Assembly: GCA_965200235.1 (NCBI GenBank)
Contig: OZ241339.1
Span: 3,286,001 to 3,350,000, forward strand
Direction: 5' to 3'
Length of the DNA: 64,000 nucleotides
DNA from: Azotimanducus chitobiosivorans
Lineage (GTDB): Bacteria; Pseudomonadota; Gammaproteobacteria; Pseudomonadales; Azotimanducaceae
Positions 7,603-15,480 of the stretch are shown here, piece by piece. Made by a program: the position numbers and the translations under genes. The notes below the pieces were generated by a model. The model made no database searches. It was not told where the DNA came from and was given only the letters and a program-made list of their open reading frames with translations. Position 1 is the stretch's first letter. Every line of letters starts with the position of its first letter.

Positions 7603-8883
7603 ATGCGTAGCAGCAAGGTTGCCAAGGGATCTCAGGATGTCGCGAAGCTCAAAGCCTCTCTGCGAGAAATGGCAATGATGGGCGAGCGTGCCGATCCTTT
7701 GGTGTTCGGCGGACGCGAAAACATCATTGAAGACGTGATGCAATTTGCGCGTCGGCTGCCTCCCACCGGACCGCGAGGGAACACTGTTGTTATCGACGGT
7801 CCTCCGGGGGCTGGTAAAACCGCGCTCATCTGCGAAATCGCTCGACGCCTCAGCCGCGAGGGCGCATTGCCAGTCCTGCAATTAGAACCGCCCTCACGAC
7901 AGGACGTTGTTGACATCTACGCACAATTGGCGGCCGCCCTTGCAGGTGCGCCTATCGAAGCAGGAAGAACGACGATCCAGCGAGAAGCGGGCTTGGCTTT
8001 TCGACCCGGAGGCATCGGGGCAGGTGCCTCGAAAGACGAATCCGTCGAACCGCCGAGAATCGAAAGTCCGCTCGCGATCGACAACCTCCGTGCGGGCAGG
8101 TCATGGCAGTCAGACGAGAGAGCCGTGGTGTTCATTGATGAAATTCAAAACCTCACATCCAACAAAGACGCGGATGAATGTCGTCTTGCTCGCGCCTTGC
8201 ATACGCAAGATCGCATCCCTGTGCTTCTTGTATGTTCGGGGTTGTCAAATAGTCAGGATGTGCTTGAGCGAGTAGGGCTGTCCCGTATTGGAACGGGCAA
8301 TCGGTTTTCCTTGGGTCCGCTTGCCGCAGACGAAGTCTTGGCATGCGCCAGATCAACGTTTGACATCCTGCGCAATTTGGGACTGCCTGGGAGCGACAAA
8401 GCAGCAAACGAATGGGCCGAGCGTGTCGCCGATGCGTGTGACGGCTGGCCTCGACATCTGCAAAACTACTTCAATGCCTGCTGGACAACCCTCGGCAATC
8501 AAGACACGCCATCACTTGACAGTGCCCACCTAGAGGCTGCCATGTGCCTTGGAGACGAACTTCGAGAAAAATACTACGCTGATCGAATCGCTCGCGCTGG
8601 TTTGCCGATTGAAGTGCTCGCTGCATTGCAGCAGGAGATCGAGCAAGATCAGCCCATTACCGACTACCAAGCCATGTCGGTCATTGGGTGCGCGATAGAT
8701 GCGTTGCCAGCGACAACCAAGCAAGCTGTCAGGGATCGGTTCCCGAGCGATGCGGCTTGTTTCGACAAAATGCTGGCTGTCGGGATCGTCTCGCTTGACG
8801 ACCGAAAACGCTGCGTCTCGCCAATTCCTACGTTGGGGGAGTTCGTTCTAGCAGAGTATGAGGCTGCCAAACGCCCGCGCTAA
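7603..8883 (+). CDS. AAA_16/STAND-like ATPase, paralogue 1
   Basis: A 426-residue protein with an AAAGGA ribosome-binding site upstream. VFGGREN (about 35-40) is the glycine-arginine-glutamate entry motif of AAA_16 proteins, Walker A GPPGAGKT is at 66-73 and Walker B VVFIDE at 175-180. Between them lies a glycine-rich insert (FRPGGIGAGASKDE). An LSRIGTGNRF segment could supply an arginine finger. It ends with SPIPTLGEFVLAEY, echoed in paralogue 2 (11061-12440). A third relative is at 33412-34836. No nuclease or transmembrane part is visible. It sits between the RES/Xre pair and a nucleotidyltransferase-HEPN gene, suggesting a defence or regulatory role; function unknown. Confidence 0.8.
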   Translation: MRSSKVAKGSQDVAKLKASLREMAMMGERADPLVFGGRENIIEDVMQFARRLPPTGPRGNTVVIDGPPGAGKTALICEIARRLSREGALPVLQLEPPSRQDVVDIYAQLAAALAGAPIEAGRTTIQREAGLAFRPGGIGAGASKDESVEPPRIESPLAIDNLRAGRSWQSDERAVVFIDEIQNLTSNKDADECRLARALHTQDRIPVLLVCSGLSNSQDVLERVGLSRIGTGNRFSLGPLAADEVLACARSTFDILRNLGLPGSDKAANEWAERVADACDGWPRHLQNYFNACWTTLGNQDTPSLDSAHLEAAMCLGDELREKYYADRIARAGLPIEVLAALQQEIEQDQPITDYQAMSVIGCAIDALPATTKQAVRDRFPSDAACFDKMLAVGIVSLDDRKRCVSPIPTLGEFVLAEYEAAKRPR

Positions 8884-9211
8884 TTTTTCTGGGCCAGCAA
8901 AGGTGATGCGTTTAGTGGGGTAATCACGACAGTGAACCCTTCTACACCGCCATAGCCCTTCCCACCTCTGGCGGGCAACATGTCCGACGATGGAAAACCT
9001 AATTGGGCGTGGGAGCGTTTCGTAGCAGCCACCTCTCCCGCGAGAGCTCGAGAGGTGGCTGGACAAGGTCTCGAGTCACCAAAAGTCACGAAATGAGCCC
9101 TGCTACGGGCCTCGATGCAGGCCGCGGGTGCTGCTTTTCAGGACTGTTTGGAGTATAAAGAATACGCTAACCAATGGAACCAAGAGAGCGCCGGCTGAAG
9201 CGTTCTGTATT
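8884..9211. other. Non-coding gap with one strong hairpin
   Basis: No supported gene. A perfect 12-bp stem CAGCCACCTCTC/GAGAGGTGGCTG with a 12-base loop lies at 9026-9061. There is no following T-run, so it is not a typical intrinsic terminator. It lies between the ATPase and the nucleotidyltransferase-HEPN gene and could be a processing site or attenuator. The rest shows nothing recognisable. Confidence 0.6.
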
Positions 9212-10216
9212 GTGGAAGTCTTCGATAGCATACCTCCTGAAATTCGCAAAGGTGCACTGATGACCCTTCGGCGTGCGACTGACGCGAAAGCGGTTGTCTT
9301 GTTTGGGTCGCGCGCAAGAGACGATTCGGATGCTCAAAGCGATTGGGACATTGCATTGATCACCTCGCGAGGCGATTGCGTGAGGGAGCTTGACGACGAC
9401 AGCGGATTTGACAACGCTCGTCAACACGGGTATGAGATCAACTGTCTCGCATTACCTGAAGCCTTGGTGGAGGGAGAAGCATGTCACTTAGGCACATTGC
9501 AACGCGGTATTGTTCGAGATGGAGTCATTCTTGCGGGCACTTGGAATATAGACCGGCTCAAAGGGGTTGAACTGCGAATGGACATGACTACATTTCTGAA
9601 TCATATCAATGTTGCGCACAATCGAACACGTTCTGCCATCGACTGCTACGAACGTATTGCGCGCGGCAATCAAGACTACGATATCGAAGAAACGGACTGT
9701 CGTGACTTCATTGCATACACTGCTGATGCAGCCGAACATCTCGCAAAAGCGATGCTGATTTCACTTGGAATAGACCCTGAGAAAAAACACGACCTCAAAG
9801 CTCTTGCAGACCAAGTACGGAACGCAGGCCATGCAAGACAAGCTGGCATCATTCATTCGCTCAATGGCTTCGTGAGAGGCGATCACGTTGTGCCTTATGA
9901 GCCAAGAGAACACTCCTTCGCTCGCGCCCAGAATGCCTCCAAGCGCTTGGCTGGTGTCATGACACTATACAAAGAAGTTGTGCAATCATTGCCCGATTCG
10001 GTGCCTGAAGAAAGTCGGGCAAGGCATGTTCAACGGGCATCTGCTGTTTTTCGTGATATTCAAGGTCGTCTCACTGCCATTGACCTAAACGCAAGTGCGC
10101 CTCGCAGATATTTGGTCGACAGACTCCTCGGCGAGCATGAGACTCTTATCGGAACCGCGAAAAGCTTGCTCAGTGAGATGCCCAACCACAACACAGGAAC
10201 GGCCCGCCCGACTTAA
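9212..10216 (+). CDS. MNT-type nucleotidyltransferase fused to HEPN domain
   Basis: About 334 residues in two parts. The first has the minimal nucleotidyltransferase motif GS-X10-DXD (GSRARDDSDAQSDWD). The second, after about 110 residues, looks like a helical HEPN domain (FIAYTADAAEHLAKAMLISLGIDPEKKHDLKALADQV), the domain that accompanies MNT proteins. RQAGIIH is a candidate HEPN R-X5-H motif. MNT and HEPN usually occur as separate antitoxin and toxin genes; here they form one chain. The start is uncertain: the frame is open from GTG 9128, GTG 9212 leaves a normal-length first helix, and ATG 9260 has a fair AAAGG site but would clip the domain. It overlaps the end of the convergent hydrolase gene by 4 bp. 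Confidence 0.75.
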   Translation: MEVFDSIPPEIRKGALMTLRRATDAKAVVLFGSRARDDSDAQSDWDIALITSRGDCVRELDDDSGFDNARQHGYEINCLALPEALVEGEACHLGTLQRGIVRDGVILAGTWNIDRLKGVELRMDMTTFLNHINVAHNRTRSAIDCYERIARGNQDYDIEETDCRDFIAYTADAAEHLAKAMLISLGIDPEKKHDLKALADQVRNAGHARQAGIIHSLNGFVRGDHVVPYEPREHSFARAQNASKRLAGVMTLYKEVVQSLPDSVPEESRARHVQRASAVFRDIQGRLTAIDLNASAPRRYLVDRLLGEHETLIGTAKSLLSEMPNHNTGTARPT

Positions 10217-10926
10217 AATCCACACCCCCGCGCTTCCCGAATCGGCGGTGTGCCCGGGTGCGCCTGAAACCACGCTTCAACTTCAGCAAACGGCTCGACA
10301 TCCGCATACTTGAGCATGATGTCGCAGAGGTTCGCGAAGTGCGGGATCTCGTGCTTGTCGGCCACGCACTCCTCCGGCACGATGGTTCGATACCCGTGCG
10401 AGAGTGAGGCGATCGCCGATGCGCGCACGCAGCCGGAGGTGCTTCCCCCTGTCAATATCACCGTATCCACCTGGTGCCAGACGAGCAGCGACGGGATGTG
10501 GGAATCGTGGAACACGCTCGCCATGCGTTTATTGACAACGGCGTCGCGCTCGCGGTCGATTACGAGCCGCGGGTCGAGTTCACTGCGCGCTGAGTTCTCC
10601 TTAATGTTCTGAAGTGAGTGCTCGGTATTCGTTCGCGTCCCCCACACGCCCGCATCGTCGGCATTGTCCATATAGGCGACATACGTCCAAATCACCGGCA
10701 TGCTTTTCTCGCGAGCGAGCTCGGACAGGCGGTTGATGAAGGCGATTTGATCGACGTGCGTTTCGTAAGCCGTTGGGAACGTCTCTAGGTCGGTATAGGC
10801 GCGCTGCAGGTCGATGTTGATGAGCGCAGCCTTCTCGCCAAAGCCGAACTTGGCGCGGTTTGGGTTTGACTTCACCTGCGCCCAGTATTCGCGTGGCGTG
10901 AGGCTTGATTGCTCCATGCGTGGCAT
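10213..10926 (-). CDS. Isochorismatase-like cysteine hydrolase
   Basis: A 237-residue protein from ATG 10926 (GGAAAT just upstream). The family triad is visible: Asp39 in LINIDLQRAYTD, Lys133 in VVNKRMASVFH and Cys166 in LTGGSTSGCVRASA. The overall pattern resembles the N-carbamoylsarcosine amidase/ureidoacrylate hydrolase branch, which cleaves carbamoyl or amide bonds, rather than true isochorismatase. It is divergent from the FAD-oxidase operon at 12545 once the intervening ATPase gene is set aside. A 16-bp near-palindrome (10968-10983) upstream resembles sites at two other promoters of the cluster. Confidence 0.85.
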   Translation of the reverse strand: MPRMEQSSLTPREYWAQVKSNPNRAKFGFGEKAALINIDLQRAYTDLETFPTAYETHVDQIAFINRLSELAREKSMPVIWTYVAYMDNADDAGVWGTRTNTEHSLQNIKENSARSELDPRLVIDRERDAVVNKRMASVFHDSHIPSLLVWHQVDTVILTGGSTSGCVRASAIASLSHGYRTIVPEECVADKHEIPHFANLCDIMLKYADVEPFAEVEAWFQAHPGTPPIREARGCGF

Positions 10927-10967
10927 TGATTTCCATCCCGAAAAGATGACACGGATGGATAGAAGCA

Positions 10968-10983
10968 TATTGCTCTGTCAATA
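10968..10983. promoter_or_regulatory. Candidate catabolic-cluster operator, site 1
   Basis: Imperfect palindrome TATTGCTCTGTCAATA, part of a 26-bp stretch (10963-10988) matching 12469-12494 at 23 of 26 positions. It lies 42 bp upstream of the isochorismatase-like gene start. The related perfect palindromes at 12474 and 19478 suggest one regulator; the GntR-type gene at 15477 is the obvious candidate (inference). Confidence 0.5.
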
Positions 10984-11060
10984 GCAACCGTGTCTCGGAT
11001 GCGGTTCACACGCTCGCAGTTCAGGTGAACATCCCGGCGTAGCTTCGGCAAGGTGATACA

Positions 11061-12440
11061 GTGCCAGTCATGGCATTGGTCGACGAAAACTACCGGGACA
11101 ACGGCAGCCTGCGAGAACAGGACAGGGTGCGCGTGGAGGACTTTCTGTCGGATGAGGATCGCGCCCAGATCACCGGACGCGGGGTGCCGTTCTTCTCTGG
11201 ACGCGAGGCCGAGGTCGGCGTCTTTCGCCGAGCGGTCAACGCGCTGTCGCGCGGTAGATGCGGCAATGCGACGATTGTCGTAGAGGGGCCGCCGGGTGCT
11301 GGCAAGAGTGCGCTGATGTGCCAATTCATGGAGGAAATGCAGTCGTTGCCGCCGACCGAGATCGGGGGGCGGCGATGGCTACCCGTGCCGCTCTCCGCGA
11401 GTGACGCCGAGTCGCCGCCGAACATCGCCGATGCCATTGACGAAGCGATCGTCGCTCGATTAGCGGCCGATCTTTTGGCTGCCAATGCGCCTCCGGTGAG
11501 GTCCAAAGAAACAACCGGCCTCGTCGAGAAATTGAGCGAATACTGGGGCGGCGACCTGAATCTGACGAGGGCGCGCGAGAAGGCCAAGGCGTTTTTTGAT
11601 CGCGGTGGCAGCGTTATGGGGATTTCTCTCGGCGCCGCGCGCGACGGGCCTCCGAACTCCATCTCGGAGGCCGCCAGGCGACGGCGAGCCGCGTGGCATT
11701 CTTGGCAAATCGTGCTCATGATCGATGAAGCGCAGGGCATCCGTCCGGGCAAACCCTATGCAGGTGAAGGCACCTTGAGTACGCTGCACCAAGGCATTGC
11801 ACGAGTGCCTGTGTCGTTTTGCGCGTTCGGACTACCCGGAACACTGATGGCGCTTGCGGATGTGGATGTTTCGCGCCCGACCGGCGGACGAACTATCCAC
11901 CTTGGCGGACTCGACCAAGCGGCGGCTCAGCACACAGTCAATCGCTGCTTGCAAGCGTTCGGCGTAGGAAACAGCGCTCGATTGAGCGATGCAATCATCG
12001 CGCGTGCCTCGAACTGGCCGCAGCACCTTGCGTTGTATCTGAACGCCGCCATCCGGCAAATTTCCCTGAACAGCCCAAGCGAAATGAATGCCGAACATGC
12101 CGACGTTGAAGTGGCCATACGCGAGGGCGACCGGGGGCGCGCAAAATACTATGGGCAGCGCTTGGCGCGCATCCGGCGATACCACGGCGGATTCGAGAGG
12201 CTGGCGAGGGAACTCGTCCCGATTTTGCGTGATCGCGGTGGGCGGCTGCCCTATAGCGATCTGTTTGATCTCGTCGAGGAAGTCGGGCGCAGAACATCGT
12301 CGCTGTCCGGCACGAATGCCACGCAGTTCATTCAGGATGCCGAACAGAGCGGCCTGCTCGCGCCGAGCGACGACGGGGAGAACTACGCAATGCCTATCCC
12401 TTCGTTCGCCGGGTATTTGCTTGGCGAGTCGCTTTCGTAG
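11061..12440 (+). CDS. AAA_16/STAND-like ATPase, paralogue 2
   Basis: A 459-residue protein; GTG 11061 is preceded by AAGGTG, and ATG 11070 is an alternative. FFSGREAEV (about 44-52) precedes Walker A GPPGAGKS (76-83); Walker B is IVLMIDEAQG (217-226). A glycine-rich segment (MGISLGAARDG) lies between them, as in paralogue 1. Shared downstream landmarks with paralogue 1 are WPQHLALYLNA versus WPRHLQNYFNA, KYYGQRLAR versus KYYADRIAR, and the ends AMPIPSFAGYLL versus SPIPTLGEFVL. It stands alone, inserted in what looks like a divergent promoter region, flanked by 26-bp near-identical sequences. Function unknown; a stand-alone defence or regulatory NTPase is a guess. Confidence 0.8.
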   Translation: MPVMALVDENYRDNGSLREQDRVRVEDFLSDEDRAQITGRGVPFFSGREAEVGVFRRAVNALSRGRCGNATIVVEGPPGAGKSALMCQFMEEMQSLPPTEIGGRRWLPVPLSASDAESPPNIADAIDEAIVARLAADLLAANAPPVRSKETTGLVEKLSEYWGGDLNLTRAREKAKAFFDRGGSVMGISLGAARDGPPNSISEAARRRRAAWHSWQIVLMIDEAQGIRPGKPYAGEGTLSTLHQGIARVPVSFCAFGLPGTLMALADVDVSRPTGGRTIHLGGLDQAAAQHTVNRCLQAFGVGNSARLSDAIIARASNWPQHLALYLNAAIRQISLNSPSEMNAEHADVEVAIREGDRGRAKYYGQRLARIRRYHGGFERLARELVPILRDRGGRLPYSDLFDLVEEVGRRTSSLSGTNATQFIQDAEQSGLLAPSDDGENYAMPIPSFAGYLLGESLS

Positions 12441-12473
12441 CAGATGCCAGCGAGACGGAAAGCCTTCAAAGCA

Positions 12474-12489
12474 TATTGATATGTCAATA
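12474..12489. promoter_or_regulatory. Candidate catabolic-cluster operator, site 2
   Basis: Palindrome TATTGA-TATG-TCAATA, 55 bp upstream of the FAD-oxidase start codon. It matches 13 of 16 positions of the palindrome at 19478-19493 and is nested in the 26-bp repeat shared with site 1. Probably the operator of the 12545-17473 operon, which encodes its own GntR/UTRA regulator. Confidence 0.55.
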
Positions 12490-12544
12490 GCAACTCTCGG
12501 CGCTTATACTGAGAGTCCTTGACCGACGGTGCCGCCTCGTCTCC

Positions 12545-14107
12545 ATGTCCGATGCCCTCCCACACCTCGCAAGCGAACTTCGCTCGGTGATCGGTGCCAA
12601 TGCGGTGCTCGACGACACCGCATCGCTTGAGCTCTTCGGCCAGGATATCTCGGGCGATGCGCATCCGGTCTCACTCGTCGCGCGGCCAAGTGACACTGCG
12701 GCGCTGGTGAATGTCGTCAAGTTCGCCGCCGAGCATGACCTTGTTGTTGTGCCCCGGGGCGGCGGCATGTCCTACAGCAGCGGCTATGTGTGCCAGCGGA
12801 GCGGCGTGATTGCATTGGACAGTTCGGCGATGAATCGCGTGCTAGAAGTCAATCAGGAAGACATGTACGTCACCGTCGAAGCAGGCTGCACATGGCACAC
12901 ATTGCACGAGACGCTTGAGCCCTTGGGTCTCAGAACGCCTTTCTGGGGCACGCTCTCCGGCCTCAAGGCGAGCATCGGCGGCGGCCTCTCGCAGAACAGC
13001 ATCTTTTGGGGCAGCGGACGGCACGGCGCGGCGGCTGATTCGGTGCTTGGCTTCGAGGTCGTGCTTGCGAGTGGGGAGGTTTTGTCAACAGGCGGCGGCG
13101 CGAGATCGGGCGCATCACCCTTTTTCCGTCACTATGGACCTGATCTCACAGGCATATTCACCGCCGATACGGGCGCGCTTGGCATCAAGGCGACGGCCAC
13201 GCTGCGCCTCCTGCCGGTATTGCCGGGCAAGGCGTTCGCGAGCTTTGAGTTCGAAGGGCATGCGGACATGATTGCGGCCATGAGCGAAGTGTCGCGCCAC
13301 GCGCTCGCCGAAGCCTGTTTCGGGTTCGACCCGGCGCTCGCAGCGCAGCGCATGAAGCGCGCCTCCCTCATGCAGGATGTCAAGACGCTTGGAAACGTCG
13401 TCAAGGCGCGCGGCATCGGCGAAGGCTTGCGGCTCGCCGGAAAAGGTCGAGGCTTTATGAAAGGCGTGCAGTTCTCGGTGCACTTTATGGTCGAAGAAGC
13501 GACGCAAGCGGCGGCGGATGCGGCCAATGCGCGCATTCGCGAAATATGTCTCGAGAAGGGCGGTCGCGAAATCGAGAACAGCATCCCGAAAATTTCGCGC
13601 TCGATGCCATTTCCGCCGCTCAACAGCATGATCGGGCCGGAAGGCGAGCGCTGGCTGCCGGTGCATGGACTCCTTCCCCACTCGAAGGCGAACGCGGCAT
13701 TTGAGGCACTGGAAGCGCTCTTTGATGCCAACGCAGATGTGATGGACACGCACGATATCGTGCGCGGCTACATGCTCACCTATGTCGGCACGACCTGCTT
13801 CGTCATTGAGCCGGTGTTCTATTGGCCGGATGAGTTGAACGCGCTGCATCGACACAGCGTGGACGACGCAATGCTGAAAAAGATCAACAGTCATGCCCGG
13901 AACTCGGAAGCGCGCGGCGAAGTCATGCGCCTTCGCGCTTCAGTCATTCGTGTGTTCGGGGAGATGGGCGCGCTGCACTTGCAAATTGGACGCAGCTATC
14001 CTTTTCAGGCAGGCATCAAAGACGAGCCGAAGGCTGTGATCCACGGCCTGAAGCGACTGCTCGACCCAGAAGGCCGTATCAACCCCGGTTCTCTCGGTCT
14101 CGAATGA
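12545..14107 (+). CDS. FAD-binding oxidase (GlcD/lactate-dehydrogenase type, FAD_binding_4)
   Basis: A 520-residue protein with the PCMH-type FAD fold: VARPSDTAALVNVVKFAAEH, then VVPRGGGMSYSSGY contacting the flavin pyrophosphate, VEAGCTW, and LSGLKASIGGGLSQN. The second half has the substrate-side FAD-oxidase C-terminal pattern, ending LLDPEGRINPGSLG, typical of glycolate oxidase/D-2-hydroxyacid dehydrogenases. It should oxidise a hydroxyacid or alcohol; the substrate is unknown. It is the first gene of a four-gene operon with ATGA overlaps (oxidase, alpha/beta hydrolase, GntR regulator, NhaA). Confidence 0.88.
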   Translation: MSDALPHLASELRSVIGANAVLDDTASLELFGQDISGDAHPVSLVARPSDTAALVNVVKFAAEHDLVVVPRGGGMSYSSGYVCQRSGVIALDSSAMNRVLEVNQEDMYVTVEAGCTWHTLHETLEPLGLRTPFWGTLSGLKASIGGGLSQNSIFWGSGRHGAAADSVLGFEVVLASGEVLSTGGGARSGASPFFRHYGPDLTGIFTADTGALGIKATATLRLLPVLPGKAFASFEFEGHADMIAAMSEVSRHALAEACFGFDPALAAQRMKRASLMQDVKTLGNVVKARGIGEGLRLAGKGRGFMKGVQFSVHFMVEEATQAAADAANARIREICLEKGGREIENSIPKISRSMPFPPLNSMIGPEGERWLPVHGLLPHSKANAAFEALEALFDANADVMDTHDIVRGYMLTYVGTTCFVIEPVFYWPDELNALHRHSVDDAMLKKINSHARNSEARGEVMRLRASVIRVFGEMGALHLQIGRSYPFQAGIKDEPKAVIHGLKRLLDPEGRINPGSLGLE

Positions 14108-15480
14108 CCGCGTCACCGCGAAAAGCCTACGCTCGCCTGAGCCTCGCCTCCGGCGAAATAGACTTGCATTACCGCGTGCTCGGACGCGGCCCCGCCCTGC
14201 TCATGCTGCATCCTTCGCCCTTGAGCTCGGCCTTCATGGTGCCGATGATGCAGCGTTTCTCAGCGAGCGCGCTCACCATTGCGCCTGATACGCCGGGATA
14301 TGGGCGCTCGTCATCAATGCCGGGCACCGTGTCCGATCTCGCGCCGTATGTGGAGGCCATGCGTCGATTCATCGATGTGCTCGGCCTCACGCAGTACGCC
14401 ATCTATGGGTCGGCGACCGGCGCACAAATCGCCGTTGAGCTTGCCAAGCAAGATGCGAGCAGAGTCACAGGCGTCATTCTTGACAATGCTGCGGATTTCA
14501 CGGATGAGGAATGCGAGGGAATCATGCAAGGTTATTTTCCGGATGCCACGCCGTCTGAGGACGGCAGCCACCTTGCTCGCATCTGGCAGGTCGCGCACGA
14601 TTCGACGGTGTTCTTTCCGTGGCATCACCCTTGCGAGGAAAACCGCATCGCACCCCAGCCCGGCGCCGCCGAGCTCATGCACATGACCGCGATGAGTTAT
14701 TTGCAGGCCGGTCCTGACTATGCAGAGGCCTATCGCGCAGCCTTTCGCAACGAGCGCGCCGAGCGCGTGCGCGGCATCTCCGCGCCGGTATCCATCATTC
14801 GCTGGCCATCGAGCATTTTGAAGCGCTACACCGATCGTTTTGATGGGTATCAGTGGGGCAGCCAAGTACACATGGCGCATTGCGAGGCGAGCATGGAAGC
14901 GCGCTTACAATGCATCGAAGCCCAGTTTCCGCGGGTCTTGGGCAGCGCACCCGCCGCCGCGCCATCAACTGGTGAACAAGCAGGGTTCGGCTATGTCAGC
15001 ACCAGTTTCGGTCAGGTGCGGTATGGCACGCGAGGCGAACATCGCAACACATTGCGTGTTCATGCGTTCGGCGAGTCTATCGAGTGCACCGAAAGCATTG
15101 ATGCCGACGGCGTGCTGATCGACCTGCCCGGTCACGGCGAATCCGATTGCCCGCCGCTTGACAGCATCACGCAGTACATAGATGCGTGCGCCGAGTCCGC
15201 GAGGCGAGTGACCGAGGTATTCACGCTGCCAACCCAGGCAATTGACCGCGAAGTCGCATCGATTGGTCAAGATCTCGACGACATCAAGGCGCCGCCAAGC
15301 CTTCGACCAGAAACATCCGGCGCGCATCTGTGGCGCGGCTGGTACCATCTAAGAAGTCAGCGCTTGCAGCGTGCCACGACCATGACGAGCGCTGCCGTCC
15401 TTACGCAGAAGCTCCTCGACCTTTTCGCATCGCAAACCGTGTGCCAGCAGTTGCGCGATCTCTCGGAGGGCGCGCCATGA
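14104..15480 (+). CDS. Alpha/beta hydrolase-fold protein, two hydrolase-like parts, nucleophile serine apparently replaced
   Basis: A 458-residue protein starting in an ATGA overlap with the oxidase. The N-terminal 290 residues form a recognisable alpha/beta hydrolase (LHYRVLGRGPALLMLHPSPL, IAPDTPGYGRSSS). Where the nucleophile elbow should read G-x-S-x-G, it reads G-S-A-T-G at 102-106, with alanine in the serine position. The C-terminal 160 residues contain a second hydrolase-like core (VLIDLPGHGESD). Twice the usual length and altered at the active site, it may be non-hydrolytic (lyase- or cofactor-free oxygenase-like, as known for some members) or inactive. The operon suggests a catabolic step after oxidation. 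Confidence 0.75.
   Translation: MTASPRKAYARLSLASGEIDLHYRVLGRGPALLMLHPSPLSSAFMVPMMQRFSASALTIAPDTPGYGRSSSMPGTVSDLAPYVEAMRRFIDVLGLTQYAIYGSATGAQIAVELAKQDASRVTGVILDNAADFTDEECEGIMQGYFPDATPSEDGSHLARIWQVAHDSTVFFPWHHPCEENRIAPQPGAAELMHMTAMSYLQAGPDYAEAYRAAFRNERAERVRGISAPVSIIRWPSSILKRYTDRFDGYQWGSQVHMAHCEASMEARLQCIEAQFPRVLGSAPAAAPSTGEQAGFGYVSTSFGQVRYGTRGEHRNTLRVHAFGESIECTESIDADGVLIDLPGHGESDCPPLDSITQYIDACAESARRVTEVFTLPTQAIDREVASIGQDLDDIKAPPSLRPETSGAHLWRGWYHLRSQRLQRATTMTSAAVLTQKLLDLFASQTVCQQLRDLSEGAP

Noticed and set aside
4550..10216. Reading the toxin-antitoxin and ATPase stretch as an integron cassette array
   Set aside because: No repeated attC-like sites with GTTRRRY cores were seen between the genes and no integrase is present; the hairpins at 6440-6549 do not match attC.
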